A stretch of DNA of 42,684 nt from an uncultured Bacilli bacterium (GCA_947629255.1 CANRDF010000006.1:1-42684); one strand, 5' to 3'. Positions 12,600-20,315 are shown, counted from the first letter of the stretch. The notes: generated from the letters alone by a model not told the origin. Made by a program: numbers and translations.

Positions 12600-13109
12600 T
12601 TACACCTTTTTTTCTTGTTTCTTATTTTGATTATGAATACTATCAATTAATTTTGTCATAGTTTTATGAGCCTGAGTTTTCGTTAAACCGCTGTTCTTTT
12701 CAAAATATGCCCATAATATAGCTGTTTCTGGACTGTCTGCTTGATTTTCTCCTAATTTAACAATTGTCTTAGTATCATCATTCCAAAATACAATAGTAGT
12801 TTCTTTGTTACGGGCGATACGTTCAATATCAACCAACCTTTCTTGTCCATTTTTTATTAAATTTTTATAATTAATCACTTTATATCCATTATCTTTATAA
12901 AAAATAAAACTACAATACATCAAACCCTCTCGGTCAAATGTGATACAAATTTTATCATAAGCGTCAAAAGGAATAAAATCACTAGCTCCAACACCATCTG
13001 ACCAAGTTATATTTTCTTTATCGCATTCTTTTAAAAATTCTTTCATTTCTTTTCTTGTTTCAAAATATATGGCTATTTTTTTACCACGTAAATCATTAAT
13101 TTTTCCCAT
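12600..13109 (-). CDS. Hypothetical phage protein (169 aa)
   Basis: A soluble protein beginning MGKINDLRGKKIAIYFETRKEMKEF, with a beta/alpha first half and a basic C-terminus (IHNQNKKQEKKV). The C-terminal third (NQADSPETAILWAYFEKNSGLTKTQAHKTM) looks like a helical bundle. It is encoded between the nuclease and the SSB-like protein, so a role in DNA metabolism is likely, but there is no motif to prove it. Confidence 0.6.
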   Translation of the reverse strand: MGKINDLRGKKIAIYFETRKEMKEFLKECDKENITWSDGVGASDFIPFDAYDKICITFDREGLMYCSFIFYKDNGYKVINYKNLIKNGQERLVDIERIARNKETTIVFWNDDTKTIVKLGENQADSPETAILWAYFEKNSGLTKTQAHKTMTKLIDSIHNQNKKQEKKV

Positions 13110-13111
13110 AA

Positions 13112-14023
13112 TTATTTCTCCTCTTCTTCTTTCTCTTCAATCTCTTTATAAAAATCGCAAAACTTACAGACATTGCAATATTCCATACATTTACGATTTT
13201 CCCCTTCTCTTTTTTCTATTTCATATACACCCGGATAATCTTTTTCCAAATTGTTTAGGTGTTTTTGGGCTTCTTCTAAGGTGTCATGCACTTTGCTTGC
13301 ACGTTTATTATTTTTTTTCTTAACAGCATACTTATCGCCTGTATTATACCTTTCTTCTGGTGTACATAAAGGTAAATCTTTATCTAAAGCATTTTCATAC
13401 TTTTTAATTTCTAAAAATTTATCTATAATAAACTTTTCTATCTCCTGATAATCTTTTTCAGTAAACTTAAACTTAATCGTTTGTACTGGAAATTTAGGAT
13501 AATCTTTACTGATCTTAACTTGACTTTTTTTATGGTCTTTTATAAAAGTAACAATTTCGCCACTATTTATTTCAAAACCTAATTGTTTTACAAGCCATGC
13601 GTAAATAAGTGTTTCTTTTCGCCAATCCTCATAATCTTTGAATATAATTTTCCAAGTAGAACATGTTTTCCAGTCATATATCTTTTTATTTCCTAAATCA
13701 ATTAAATCAGAACGTCCACTTAATACATATCCATCTAATTCCTTACATATTTTCCCTAAGTCCATCGAAAGTTTTTCTTCTTTAAATTGAGTAATACTTT
13801 CTTGTGAATTTTCTATAATGGAATGTACTGCAATTCCAAAAACTAACCAGCACATATCACTTATATCCTGTTCTATTTCATCATTATGTTTTCTTTCAAG
13901 TATAATTTGTCTTGTTGGTTTTAAAATTGTAGTACAACTATATCTTTTAGGAGTAGGCTTATAATCACTTTGAACTAAGTTTATTAATTGTTCAGGAAGA
14001 TTGTTTGAATTAAGTATTTTCAT
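13112..14023 (-). CDS. PD-(D/E)XK nuclease, RecB/Cas4-like
   Basis: A phage exonuclease-type protein, probably the partner of the Rad52-type annealing protein in a two-component recombination system. The core is visible as GRSDLIDLGNKKIYDWKT (about residues 112-130: the catalytic Asp, then D-x-K), with an upstream GIAVHSIIE helix and a following QLGFE motif, all typical of PDDEXK_1 proteins. The C-terminus has CMEYCNVCKFC, which in this family commonly forms an iron-sulfur cluster. Its ATG overlaps the stop of the upstream micro-gene. Confidence 0.82.
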   Translation of the reverse strand: MKILNSNNLPEQLINLVQSDYKPTPKRYSCTTILKPTRQIILERKHNDEIEQDISDMCWLVFGIAVHSIIENSQESITQFKEEKLSMDLGKICKELDGYVLSGRSDLIDLGNKKIYDWKTCSTWKIIFKDYEDWRKETLIYAWLVKQLGFEINSGEIVTFIKDHKKSQVKISKDYPKFPVQTIKFKFTEKDYQEIEKFIIDKFLEIKKYENALDKDLPLCTPEERYNTGDKYAVKKKNNKRASKVHDTLEEAQKHLNNLEKDYPGVYEIEKREGENRKCMEYCNVCKFCDFYKEIEEKEEEEK

Positions 14024-14166
14024 TTATTCTCCTCAAGAATATCTATTATTAAAAATATCACAATAAAGATTAATGCTAATGGAAGTACGATTTCCATAAA
14101 TGCCACCATCAATAAAGCAATTAATACAATAGCAATTAATGCTACTAATCCAGCCGCCAAATTCAT
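14020..14166 (-). CDS. 48-residue membrane protein
   Basis: This ORF is too short for the track. It encodes MNLAAGLVALIAIVLIALLM followed by a second hydrophobic stretch, VLPLALIFIVIFLIID, and ends ILEENK: two membrane helices with almost nothing outside. Its ATG overlaps the previous stop (TGATG), and its stop overlaps the nuclease start (ATGA). The perfect overlaps on both sides strongly support that it is translated. It is probably a partner of the SPFH protein. Confidence 0.65.
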   Translation of the reverse strand: MNLAAGLVALIAIVLIALLMVAFMEIVLPLALIFIVIFLIIDILEENK

Positions 14167-14282
14167 CAATCCTCTTTAATTATTTTATATAAAGCATACA
14201 GTCCGAAACAAGCTGTAGCAATTATTGCAATAATCATCGCAATACAAATAATAACTATCAAAATATCAAAAATTGAGTTCAT
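14166..14282 (-). CDS. 38-residue membrane protein
   Basis: MNSIFDILIVIICIAMIIAI followed by a short tail, LYALYKIIKED: a single membrane helix. Its ATG overlaps the SPFH stop (TAATG), and its stop overlaps the next ATG, so it is coupled in a chain of SPFH protein, 38 aa, 48 aa and nuclease. Too short for the ORF track. Function unknown. Confidence 0.65.
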   Translation of the reverse strand: MNSIFDILIVIICIAMIIAIIATACFGLYALYKIIKED

Positions 14283-15109
14283 TATTTTGCTCCTAAATTA
14301 AAGATTGATAAAATATCTTCTCCAGCATAATTCGTTGGTAACTGTCCATTCCATTTTTCCAAAAATTGTTGAACTAATATTTCATTGGTTAAAGATTGTT
14401 CTAATTTTTTATTTGCATTCGCTTCACCTTCAGCTTGAATTGCTTTTGTTTCTGCTTCAATTTTTGCTTTTTCTTGCTGATTCTTTGCTGTTTCAACTTC
14501 TTGTTCTGCTACTGCTTTCTTTTCAATTGCTTCGTTGTATGCTTGACTGAAATCAAAATTATTGATTGCTGTAGATACACTATTGATTCCATAATCCTTA
14601 ATTCTATCATTTAATACACTATTGATATTTAATGAAATTTCACTTCTTTTTGTAACTAACTCTTCTGCTGTATATTTAGATATAACTGCTTTTACAGTTT
14701 CTTGAATGGCTGGTTCTACAACTGCACTTAAATATTTTTTTCCAACTCTTTTATATAACTCAACTGCTTTTGTTGCATCGACTTGGTAATTAATCGTAAT
14801 TTTAATATTATCTACAATTTGCATATCCTTTGTTGAAGTAGATAACACTTCTTCATTATCGTATTTTTGTACTTTAATATTGATTTTCTCAATAGATTCA
14901 ATATATGGAATTTTTAAATTAAGCCCTTCACTAATTGATGTATCAACTATTTTTCCAAATCTAATTCTTAAACCAACTTCCCCACTCTTGACACTTGTAA
15001 AACTTAATAAGATTGTGATTATTAAAAATAAACCTATTAAACTAAATATAATAATTTTTGGTATATTTAGTTCATCATACTCATCTTTAAAACTAAATAA
15101 ATTCTTCAT
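14282..15109 (-). CDS. Phage-encoded SPFH/prohibitin-like membrane protein
   Basis: SPFH proteins form large membrane rings or cages, for example the HflK/C complex around FtsH. Residues 17-40 are one membrane anchor (PKIIIFSLIGLFLIITILL). The SPFH domain follows (SGEVGLRIRFGKIVDTSISEGLNLKIPYIE, about 43-200), then a coiled coil rich in Glu, Ala and Lys (EKKAVAEQEVETAKNQQEKA). At 275 residues it is of normal prohibitin size. It sits between a recombination gene and two micro membrane proteins. The role may be modulation of host FtsH, membrane protection or superinfection exclusion. Confidence 0.88.
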   Translation of the reverse strand: MKNLFSFKDEYDELNIPKIIIFSLIGLFLIITILLSFTSVKSGEVGLRIRFGKIVDTSISEGLNLKIPYIESIEKINIKVQKYDNEEVLSTSTKDMQIVDNIKITINYQVDATKAVELYKRVGKKYLSAVVEPAIQETVKAVISKYTAEELVTKRSEISLNINSVLNDRIKDYGINSVSTAINNFDFSQAYNEAIEKKAVAEQEVETAKNQQEKAKIEAETKAIQAEGEANANKKLEQSLTNEILVQQFLEKWNGQLPTNYAGEDILSIFNLGAK

Positions 15110-15798
15110 TATTTTCCATTCCCTTCTAATTGTTTTATTAAAGATTGTGCTTTCTCTGTCGTTAATTCTTCTAATTTCGTAACTTTTAATTTATCAAGTA
15201 AAGCTTGTCTTTTATCATCGAATATTCCTCGTAAAAGCAATAATTCACTAATTTTATCAATTTGTTCTTTCGTTGCTAATGATGCGACAGTAGCTTTTGA
15301 TGTTGTCTTACTTTTAGGATATTCATATACAACATTTCCTTTTGAATCAATAATTGATAAAGATTTGATATTGTTATTTTCATATTCTATGGATTTTACA
15401 CTATAACGTTCTTTTTTTAATTCATCGGCTTTTCCAAACAAGAATATTTGTGGTGATGTATATAATTCTCTACCAATACCCCAATTGACACATGCACGTT
15501 TGAATGAATCACTTGCTTCGCCTTTTTCAGCTTCTGTATTACTTTCCTTACCAGCATCCCATTTCGTAACCCATTGTCTAAAGTCTTCATTGTATATAGA
15601 AACTCCTGCATATAAGTTGCCTTTTAACTCTTTATGATCTCTTTGCCAATTTTCTTTTCCAACAGTTTCATCAAGAATATCCATGTCGACTCTAGCATTT
15701 TTATAAAGTAATAATGTTATATACGTATTATTTTTGCCAACCGTTCCGACTCTTACATCGATTTCATCAGCTTTTAATTTTCTAAAATTAAGATTCAT
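15109..15798 (-). CDS. Rad52/22-type single-strand annealing protein
   Basis: The phage recombinase of the operon, expected to anneal complementary single strands together with the nuclease and SSB. The Rad52/Sak-type signature is seen as NTYITLLLYKNARVDMDILDE, then ENWQRDHKELKGNLYAGVSIY, then KGEASDSFKRACVNWGIGREL (about 95-115), the most conserved part of the family. The C-terminal half is a linker and a helical tail (SLATKEQIDKISELLLLRG) like that of other phage annealers. Its stop and the SPFH start overlap. Confidence 0.85.
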   Translation of the reverse strand: MNLNFRKLKADEIDVRVGTVGKNNTYITLLLYKNARVDMDILDETVGKENWQRDHKELKGNLYAGVSIYNEDFRQWVTKWDAGKESNTEAEKGEASDSFKRACVNWGIGRELYTSPQIFLFGKADELKKERYSVKSIEYENNNIKSLSIIDSKGNVVYEYPKSKTTSKATVASLATKEQIDKISELLLLRGIFDDKRQALLDKLKVTKLEELTTEKAQSLIKQLEGNGK

Positions 15799-15799
15799 T

Positions 15800-16000
15800 T
15801 TAACTTTCCTCTTTGATTTCTTCTATTTCCATTCTTCCAAGCATAACCGTTTGCCAATCGTACAGTTTTCTGTAAACTTCTTTTGCCTTTTGTTTAGCAT
15901 CTTCTATATTTTCGGCTTCAACGTTAATTGTTTCAACATGGCCATATCTTAAATGCCCTGTCATATAGTCATATGGTACAGATACTTTATATGTTTTCAT
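15800..16000 (-). CDS. Small phage protein (66 aa)
   Basis: MKTYKVSVPYDYMTGHLRYGHVETINVEAENIEDAKQKAKE: a strand-helix protein resembling small DpnD/PcfM-like phage proteins, with a beta N-terminus and an EDAKQKAKEVYRKL helix. No function known. It lies one base before the annealing protein and overlaps its upstream gene (ATGA). Confidence 0.6.
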   Translation of the reverse strand: MKTYKVSVPYDYMTGHLRYGHVETINVEAENIEDAKQKAKEVYRKLYDWQTVMLGRMEIEEIKEES

Positions 16001-16518
16001 TCTACTCCTGCTCCTTTAACTCTTAATTTTCCTTTTTCTATACCAAGTTTTTCTTCTAATTCTTCAACAGTCATTTCTACTGTTTCATTTTCTTGTCTTT
16101 CCCATATTGTTTCTAACTTAACGGGGCGTTCTACTTTAACAATATCAAATTCAATTTCACCATCTTTATCTTTTAAATCGTTATCAAAATAACGAAAGTC
16201 TGCCGTATCCCCTATAAAATATTTCTCTCCGTCTTTTTCGCAATATATTGATTTGTCACCTTTTCTGTCTGTAACAATATCTCCTTCTTGTAAATCTTCT
16301 TTTGTAAAGACAATGTTTTCTATGTCGTCATATTTTAAAATCCAAATATCATCTTCATTTTTATTTTTAACGTAAAAGCAATCTTCCAAAACTTTATTTA
16401 CTTCAATTATTGTACCTTTCAAGTAGTCCATTTCTCCACAAGCATCCCAACTGTCACCATGTCTATTTTTGATTTTTACCTTCATTCCAGGTCTAATGTT
16501 TTCTTTACTAAACTCCAT
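15997..16518 (-). CDS. Hypothetical phage protein with SH3-like repeats (173 aa)
   Basis: A beta-rich acidic protein with two similar barrels: IRPGMKVKIKNRHGDSWD (start) and LQEGDIVTDRKGDKSIYCEKDGEKYF (middle). This SH3- or KOW-like arrangement occurs in phage proteins of unknown role. The C-terminus is a charged helix (TVEELEEKLGIEKGKLRVKG). Confidence 0.6.
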   Translation of the reverse strand: MEFSKENIRPGMKVKIKNRHGDSWDACGEMDYLKGTIIEVNKVLEDCFYVKNKNEDDIWILKYDDIENIVFTKEDLQEGDIVTDRKGDKSIYCEKDGEKYFIGDTADFRYFDNDLKDKDGEIEFDIVKVERPVKLETIWERQENETVEMTVEELEEKLGIEKGKLRVKGAGVE

Positions 16519-16520
16519 AA

Positions 16521-16754
16521 TTATTTTGTTCCTTTCAATTTCTTTTTTAAATCTTTTACCTTTGTTTTTTCTTTCTCATAATCACTTTTAAATGATTCTT
16601 TTTCAAATTTTTCCAATTCTAATTGAGATTCTAATTCTTTGATTTTAGTATTTCTTAAATCAATGTCTTCTTCAAGTTTTAAAATCTTTGTATTTAATTC
16701 TTTAATTAATTGTTGTAATTCGTTTTTACTTTTAAAATAATTTCTAATTTTCAT
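16521..16754 (-). CDS. Coiled-coil phage protein (77 aa)
   Basis: The start is set at MKIRNYFKSKNEL (16754), which has GGAGA before it; the ORF-track start overlaps the previous gene. Nearly the whole protein is a heptad coiled coil (LIKELNTKILKLEEDIDLRNTKIKELESQLE). Probably an oligomeric adaptor. No family recognised. Confidence 0.6.
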   Translation of the reverse strand: MKIRNYFKSKNELQQLIKELNTKILKLEEDIDLRNTKIKELESQLELEKFEKESFKSDYEKEKTKVKDLKKKLKGTK

Positions 16755-17064
16755 ATTTTCTCTCCATCTTTCCATATATCACTTCTGATAATTCCACCAT
16801 CATTCTTGCTCGATTTTCTAAGTGATTGATTGTTTCCTCACAATCCTCTTTAGAATTTGCAATCCAATATCCCCCATCTGGTCCTGCTATACTTGCAACA
16901 ATTTCTTTCATATCTGAGTTGAGTCTTATATTCTCAATAATTTTTCTTAAAGATTTATCGCCAAGTACATTGAACTTTTTTCTTAATTCATAGTTTTTCA
17001 CACGATTATCTTTTCCAACACAATATTTGCATAGATAATCATAAATCTGTTCTTCTTTCGTCAT
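16744..17064 (-). CDS. Winged-helix-like phage protein (106 aa)
   Basis: MTKEEQIYDYLCKYCVGKDNRVKNYELRKKF resembles the first two helices of a winged helix, followed by DKSLRKIIENIRLNSDMKEIVASIAGPDGGYWIA, which has the recognition helix and a wing ending in GGYW-(I/L), typical of small phage DNA-binding proteins. Probably a regulator or replication accessory factor. It overlaps its downstream gene by 11 bases. Confidence 0.65.
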   Translation of the reverse strand: MTKEEQIYDYLCKYCVGKDNRVKNYELRKKFNVLGDKSLRKIIENIRLNSDMKEIVASIAGPDGGYWIANSKEDCEETINHLENRARMMVELSEVIYGKMERKYEN

Positions 17065-17212
17065 CTAAGACTTCTCCTTTCATAAATTCTTCTAATTCTT
17101 CCAATGTCATTTCGTCATCTTCATCTAAGATGGGAAAATAGTCATCTTCGATATATTCATCCATGTAATCATCAAATTCTTTATCCGTCATGACATTTTC
17201 TGGTTCTTTCAT
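17039..17212 (-). CDS. Very acidic small phage protein (57 aa)
   Basis: The start is set at MKEPENVMTDKEF (17212), since the ORF-track start lies within the helicase gene. More than 40 percent of the residues are Asp or Glu (DYMDEYIEDDYFPILDEDDEMTLEELEEF). Acidic phage proteins of this type often mimic DNA, but no family can be named. It overlaps the next gene by 26 bases. Confidence 0.5.
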   Translation of the reverse strand: MKEPENVMTDKEFDDYMDEYIEDDYFPILDEDDEMTLEELEEFMKGEVLDDERRTDL

Positions 17213-17217
17213 TTTTT

Positions 17218-18462
17218 TTAATTCACTTCCTCGAATACTTGTTTTTCCTTGTGATAGATGCAAGTAACATTTCCAAGTATGCCATCTCTATTTTTTACAA
17301 TTTCCAAATTCATTTTTGGATTTTTCGTTTCAGGATTTACTTCCTTATCCCTCTTATCACGATATAAAAGAATAACTTTACTACTACTGTTCTCTAGCTC
17401 CCCACTATCTTTTAACATTGATAAACTAAGTTCTTCTGCATTATAAGAAGCTCTATTCAATTGACATGCTGATATAATCGTACAATCAAAGTCTAAACAT
17501 AATTGTCTTAGTTGTTTTGCTATTTCTGTCATTTGCTCATATTGTGATTTTCCTGTACTGCATCGGATAAGCCCGATATGATCTAAAAACACAATAGTAT
17601 GTTTTTCATCATTCTTAGTTGATTGCAACACTTTTTTGATTTCTTCAATGTCCGTTGCTTTGTGTTCTATGACAATACGATTCTTAACAATTTCTGCAAT
17701 AGCTTTATTTACATTTTCAGTAATGTATTCTTTATCGTAATAATCTCTTCCACTTGGTTCAATTTGATCTAAAGGAATACCACTTTTAATAGATAAAATT
17801 CTTTTATAAATTGTTGTTTTGCTCATTTCCATGTTGAAATAAATACATTGATAGTTTTCCATCAAATCATTCATAAAATTTAGAAGTAAACCGCTTTTTC
17901 CAACTCCAGTAGATGCTCCTATCATTAAGAAATCACCTTGCACAAGATGTAACAAATCATCTAAATGTTTAAAAGACTTTAAATGAATACTTTTTTCTTT
18001 TGAGGATATGTTTTCTTCAATTTCTTCTTTTGTTAATGGTAAGGTTTCGGTTTTAATTTTGATTTCTTTTATTTTAGCCATTTTTTTAAGATAATCATCC
18101 ATCATTATTGTTCCAGCATTTAGATTTCTTGTTAAATCATTAATGACAACTTTTTTATACGAGTCTAAAATTAAACATTGATAATTCATAAAATGTTGCC
18201 TTATTTGTGTGACTGGTAAATAATCATCGTCTATAATGTCACATATTGTATCAATAGTAACATCTTTGTTGTAATCAGATAATTTTCCAAGAATAATAGT
18301 CTTGTCATTTTTATAGCTTTTAATGAATGAATCTAATACATGTTGATGTAATTGTTTTTGAAGATAAAATGGTTTTATTTGCAATATATCAAAACACACA
18401 TCTTGATAGTTAAATAATAAACCTAATAAAATCTTTTCATTCTCTATTTCCTGTTGTGTCAT
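17218..18462 (-). CDS. dnaB: Replicative DnaB-type helicase
   Basis: The phage replicative helicase, loaded by the initiator encoded just upstream. An N-terminal helical domain (QQEIENEKILLGLLFNYQDVCFDIL) is followed by the RecA-like motor: Walker A GASTGVGKSG, NMEMSKTTIYKRI and Walker B VFLDHIGL. The SACQLNR and SGELENSSSKVILLYRD motifs follow, as in DnaB and SPP1-type helicases. The start is MTQQEIENEK at 18462 (414 aa); the ORF track extends it 25 codons into the initiator gene. It overlaps the initiator by 26 bases. Confidence 0.9.
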   Translation of the reverse strand: MTQQEIENEKILLGLLFNYQDVCFDILQIKPFYLQKQLHQHVLDSFIKSYKNDKTIILGKLSDYNKDVTIDTICDIIDDDYLPVTQIRQHFMNYQCLILDSYKKVVINDLTRNLNAGTIMMDDYLKKMAKIKEIKIKTETLPLTKEEIEENISSKEKSIHLKSFKHLDDLLHLVQGDFLMIGASTGVGKSGLLLNFMNDLMENYQCIYFNMEMSKTTIYKRILSIKSGIPLDQIEPSGRDYYDKEYITENVNKAIAEIVKNRIVIEHKATDIEEIKKVLQSTKNDEKHTIVFLDHIGLIRCSTGKSQYEQMTEIAKQLRQLCLDFDCTIISACQLNRASYNAEELSLSMLKDSGELENSSSKVILLYRDKRDKEVNPETKNPKMNLEIVKNRDGILGNVTCIYHKEKQVFEEVN

Positions 18463-19189
18463 TTTCTTCTGCTTTTCTAATATAGAATCTCTTACCGTCT
18501 GCTCTGTAACCCCATAATATACCACCATCAATTCCATATTTTACATATCCATTTTCATCTTCTTGAAGAGTTTCTGATTTTACTTCTTTTTGATTAGCAA
18601 AATTTCTTCTATTCCAATTTCTTAATGTTGCTTTCCAATCTTTCATTTTTGATTTACTAACAACCCAACCGTTTGACTCATAATAATCATAGAAATAATC
18701 ACAATCAACTTTTAAAGAATTTTCTTCACAATATTTTTTTAATTCTTCTATTGTTGGCTTAGAAAATCTTTCTTTTATATTTCTTTCTATATTATTTTTT
18801 AATTTAGTATTATTTACTATAGTATTATTATATATAGTATTATTATGTGTATCGGTAGGTGATACATCGCTAGACGATACATCGCTCAGAGATACATCAG
18901 TAAGCGATACATCCTTTTCTTTCAATATGTAATCATAATCTTTAGTTTCAGAGTTCTTTATTATTTCCAAATAACCAAGTTCTTTTAGTTTTTTTATTTT
19001 CTTGTTGATGTTTATTCTGCTACAATTTAGTTTCTTGCCTAATTCATCTTGGTTGATTTTCCAAAAATCAGGTAAAGAATATAAATACATAAGCAATCGA
19101 TACTCTGCATCTGTTAAATCTGTTGCTTGAATTGCTGAATTGGGTATTATAGTAAAACAACTTTTAATATCATTTTTTATAATTGGCAT
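18437..19189 (-). CDS. Phage replication initiator with winged-helix N-terminus
   Basis: This is the probable origin-binding protein. Residues 1-90 are a winged helix (TDAEYRLLMYLYSLPDFWKINQDELGKKLNCSRININKKIKKLKELGYLEI) of the kind found in phage replication initiators. A low-complexity middle, made of a five-residue repeat (DVSLT-DVSLS-DVSSS-DVSPT), is the translation of DNA iterons. The C-terminal half has the FYDYYESNGWVVSKSKMKDWKATLRNWNRR pattern common to phage initiators and DnaD-like proteins. The gene lies directly upstream of the helicase, as lambda O lies beside P. Confidence 0.85.
   Translation of the reverse strand: MPIIKNDIKSCFTIIPNSAIQATDLTDAEYRLLMYLYSLPDFWKINQDELGKKLNCSRININKKIKKLKELGYLEIIKNSETKDYDYILKEKDVSLTDVSLSDVSSSDVSPTDTHNNTIYNNTIVNNTKLKNNIERNIKERFSKPTIEELKKYCEENSLKVDCDYFYDYYESNGWVVSKSKMKDWKATLRNWNRRNFANQKEVKSETLQEDENGYVKYGIDGGILWGYRADGKRFYIRKAEENDTTGNRE
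18770..18913. other. Putative phage replication origin inside the initiator gene
   Basis: GATACATC occurs at 18861, 18876, 18891 and 18906, an exact 15-bp period, with a degenerate fifth unit before the first. On the left they abut about 80 bases of almost pure A and T (18770-18850, with repeated AGTATTATTA). Iterons plus an AT-rich unwinding region within the initiator gene is the layout of lambdoid origins. Confidence 0.7.
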
Positions 19190-19195
19190 ACTGTC

Positions 19196-19327
19196 TCAAG
19201 CCCTTTCTACAATTAAAATTTGTCTTTTGTCTGCATCGCATAAGATATCGTATCTAAAATAAGCTAATTCCAATCTTCTTATGCTTCCAATGATTGCATC
19301 ATATGGTATTGTTTTGATAACTTTCAT
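19196..19327 (-). CDS. Small early phage protein (43 aa)
   Basis: Too short for the track: MKVIKTIPYDAIIGSIRRLEL followed by AYFRYDILCDADKRQILIVERA. AAGGTGATTT-ATG is a strong ribosome-binding site, and the ORF begins 3 bases after the Cro-like gene. Function unknown. Confidence 0.6.
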   Translation of the reverse strand: MKVIKTIPYDAIIGSIRRLELAYFRYDILCDADKRQILIVERA

Positions 19328-19330
19328 AAA

Positions 19331-19576
19331 TCACCTTAAATTTACTTGAACTTCAACTGTACCTTTTAAGTTATAAATATCACACAGCTTTTCAAAATAT
19401 TTCTTCTTGATTCTCACCTTTCCAAGTTCCCACAAATCTAACGATTGTTTAGATACACCTATTTTCTTCGCCACTTGAGATAAACTTTTTCTTGACGATA
19501 ATCTTGCTTGTGCTAATTTCTTGCCTAATTCTTGGTAGTAAATGAAGTCAATATTGAGATGTTCGCCGTTGCCCAT
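19331..19576 (-). CDS. Cro-like HTH (XRE) regulator
   Basis: First gene of the leftward early operon. An XRE helix-turn-helix spans about residues 15-65 (LAQARLSSRKSLSQVAKKIGVSKQSLDLWELGK). At 81 residues it is Cro-sized, with no dimer-cleavage domain. It is divergent from the CI-like gene across the operator region, so it probably competes for the two TCACAA-type operators. GAAAGGGG precedes the start. Confidence 0.82.
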   Translation of the reverse strand: MGNGEHLNIDFIYYQELGKKLAQARLSSRKSLSQVAKKIGVSKQSLDLWELGKVRIKKKYFEKLCDIYNLKGTVEVQVNLR

Positions 19577-19610
19577 TTTTACCCCTTTCTATTCATATTT
19601 AAGGGTATAT

Positions 19611-19634
19611 AAAAACCCGATTTGACAAATCAGG
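19611..19634 (-). terminator. Terminator-like hairpin in the early leader
   Basis: On the minus strand CCTGATT-TGTC-AATCGGG (7 bp, one G-U) is followed by TTTTTATA. It lies between the leftward promoter and the first early gene, about 35 bases before the Cro-like start. It could attenuate early transcription. Confidence 0.7.
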
Positions 19635-19729
19635 CTCTGTAATGCTATAATAAAATCACTACAAAAGCCAAATGTGCCTATGTAGCAAAGAGTTTTTACT
19701 TATTTAAAGTAAATTTTTCTTTAGTCAAG

Positions 19730-19763
19730 GAATATCAAAGTCCGTCAAAACTTATTGATATTC
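19730..19763 (-). promoter_or_regulatory. Leader stem-loop in the early transcript
   Basis: GAATATCA/TGATATTC (8 bp perfect) encloses 18 bases, in the 5' leader just after the leftward promoter. A second weaker stem, CTACA/TGTAG, follows (19660-19685). Together with the downstream terminator this resembles an antitermination leader. Confidence 0.5.
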
Positions 19764-19786
19764 TTTTTTTTCCTCTCTGCATTATA

Positions 19787-19815
19787 AATATATCATATCA
19801 TTTTATAGTTGTCAA
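19787..19815 (-). promoter_or_regulatory. Leftward early promoter
   Basis: On the minus strand TTGACA (plus 19810-19815) and TATATT (plus 19787-19792) are 17 bases apart. It is the expected lytic promoter. The upper operator begins 10 bases upstream of its -35, so CI could repress it. Confidence 0.78.
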
Positions 19816-19824
19816 TAATTTTTG

Positions 19825-19868
19825 TCACAATGTATTGTGATTTTTAATTATTTCACAAATTGCTGTGA
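19825..19868. promoter_or_regulatory. Two palindromic phage operators
   Basis: TCACAATGTATTGTGA (19825-19840, perfect 7-bp arms) and TCACAAATTGCTGTGA (19853-19868, 5-bp arms) are both 16 bases, with centres 28 bases apart. They lie between the leftward promoter and the CI gene, whose own promoter has an extended -10, TGATATAAT (19885-19893). The consensus is TCACAA-N-TGTGA. Confidence 0.75.
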
Positions 19869-19914
19869 TTTTTAAACTATTTTATGATATAATGTTTTTA
19901 TAAAGGTGATACCC

Positions 19915-20226
19915 ATGTTAGGTGATAAAATCAAAAAGTTAAGAGAAGAAGACGGTCTTAGTCAAGAAGAATTGGCTAGAAAAATAAAAGTTCATAAAAA
20001 TTCCATTTATAACTGGGAAAATAATAATTCTATACCAGCATATGAAAAATTGAAAGAAATAGCCGACTATTTTACTGTAAGTATAGATTATTTATTGGAA
20101 GAAGAAAACGAAAATAACGACGACAAAGAAAAATTAACAAAAGCACTTAAAGAATATGGATTAGATAAAGAAAATTTAACAAAAGCATTAGACATTATTG
20201 AAATATTAAAAAAAGACACTCGTTAG
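19915..20226 (+). CDS. CI-like phage repressor (XRE family)
   Basis: The start is MLGDKIKKLREEDGL at 19915, because AAAGGTG precedes it; the ORF track uses the GTG inside that site. The XRE HTH covers residues 3-60 (LSQEELARKIKVHKNSIYNWENN), followed by an acidic linker and a helical C-terminus with a repeated motif (EKLTKALKEYGLDKENLTKALDIIE) likely for dimerisation. There is no RecA-cleavable peptidase domain, so induction must work another way. It is the only rightward gene near the attachment site. Confidence 0.85.
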   Translation: MLGDKIKKLREEDGLSQEELARKIKVHKNSIYNWENNNSIPAYEKLKEIADYFTVSIDYLLEEENENNDDKEKLTKALKEYGLDKENLTKALDIIEILKKDTR

Positions 20227-20315
20227 GAATGCCTTTTTAAATATTTTATAAATTTTTCAGTTAAATTTTCGTGTATAATTAGATAAATTACGTATTTAAT
20301 TTCATCATCTGTCAT
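20223..20315 (-). CDS. 30-residue peptide convergent with the repressor
   Basis: Too short for the track: MTDDEIKYVIYLIIHENLTE followed by KFIKYLKRHS, with AAGGGAAG before the start. Its stop overlaps the repressor stop by a few bases. Amphipathic helix with a basic end. Could be real or chance. Confidence 0.35.
   Translation of the reverse strand: MTDDEIKYVIYLIIHENLTEKFIKYLKRHS

Noticed and set aside
14305-14550. 81-aa plus-strand Leu-rich ORF
   Set aside because: Antisense to the SPFH coiled coil, whose Glu/Ala/Lys codons read as Leu and Phe on the other strand.
18846-18913. CRISPR or microsatellite
   Set aside because: The repeats are in frame within a gene and abut an AT-rich region, which fits iterons.
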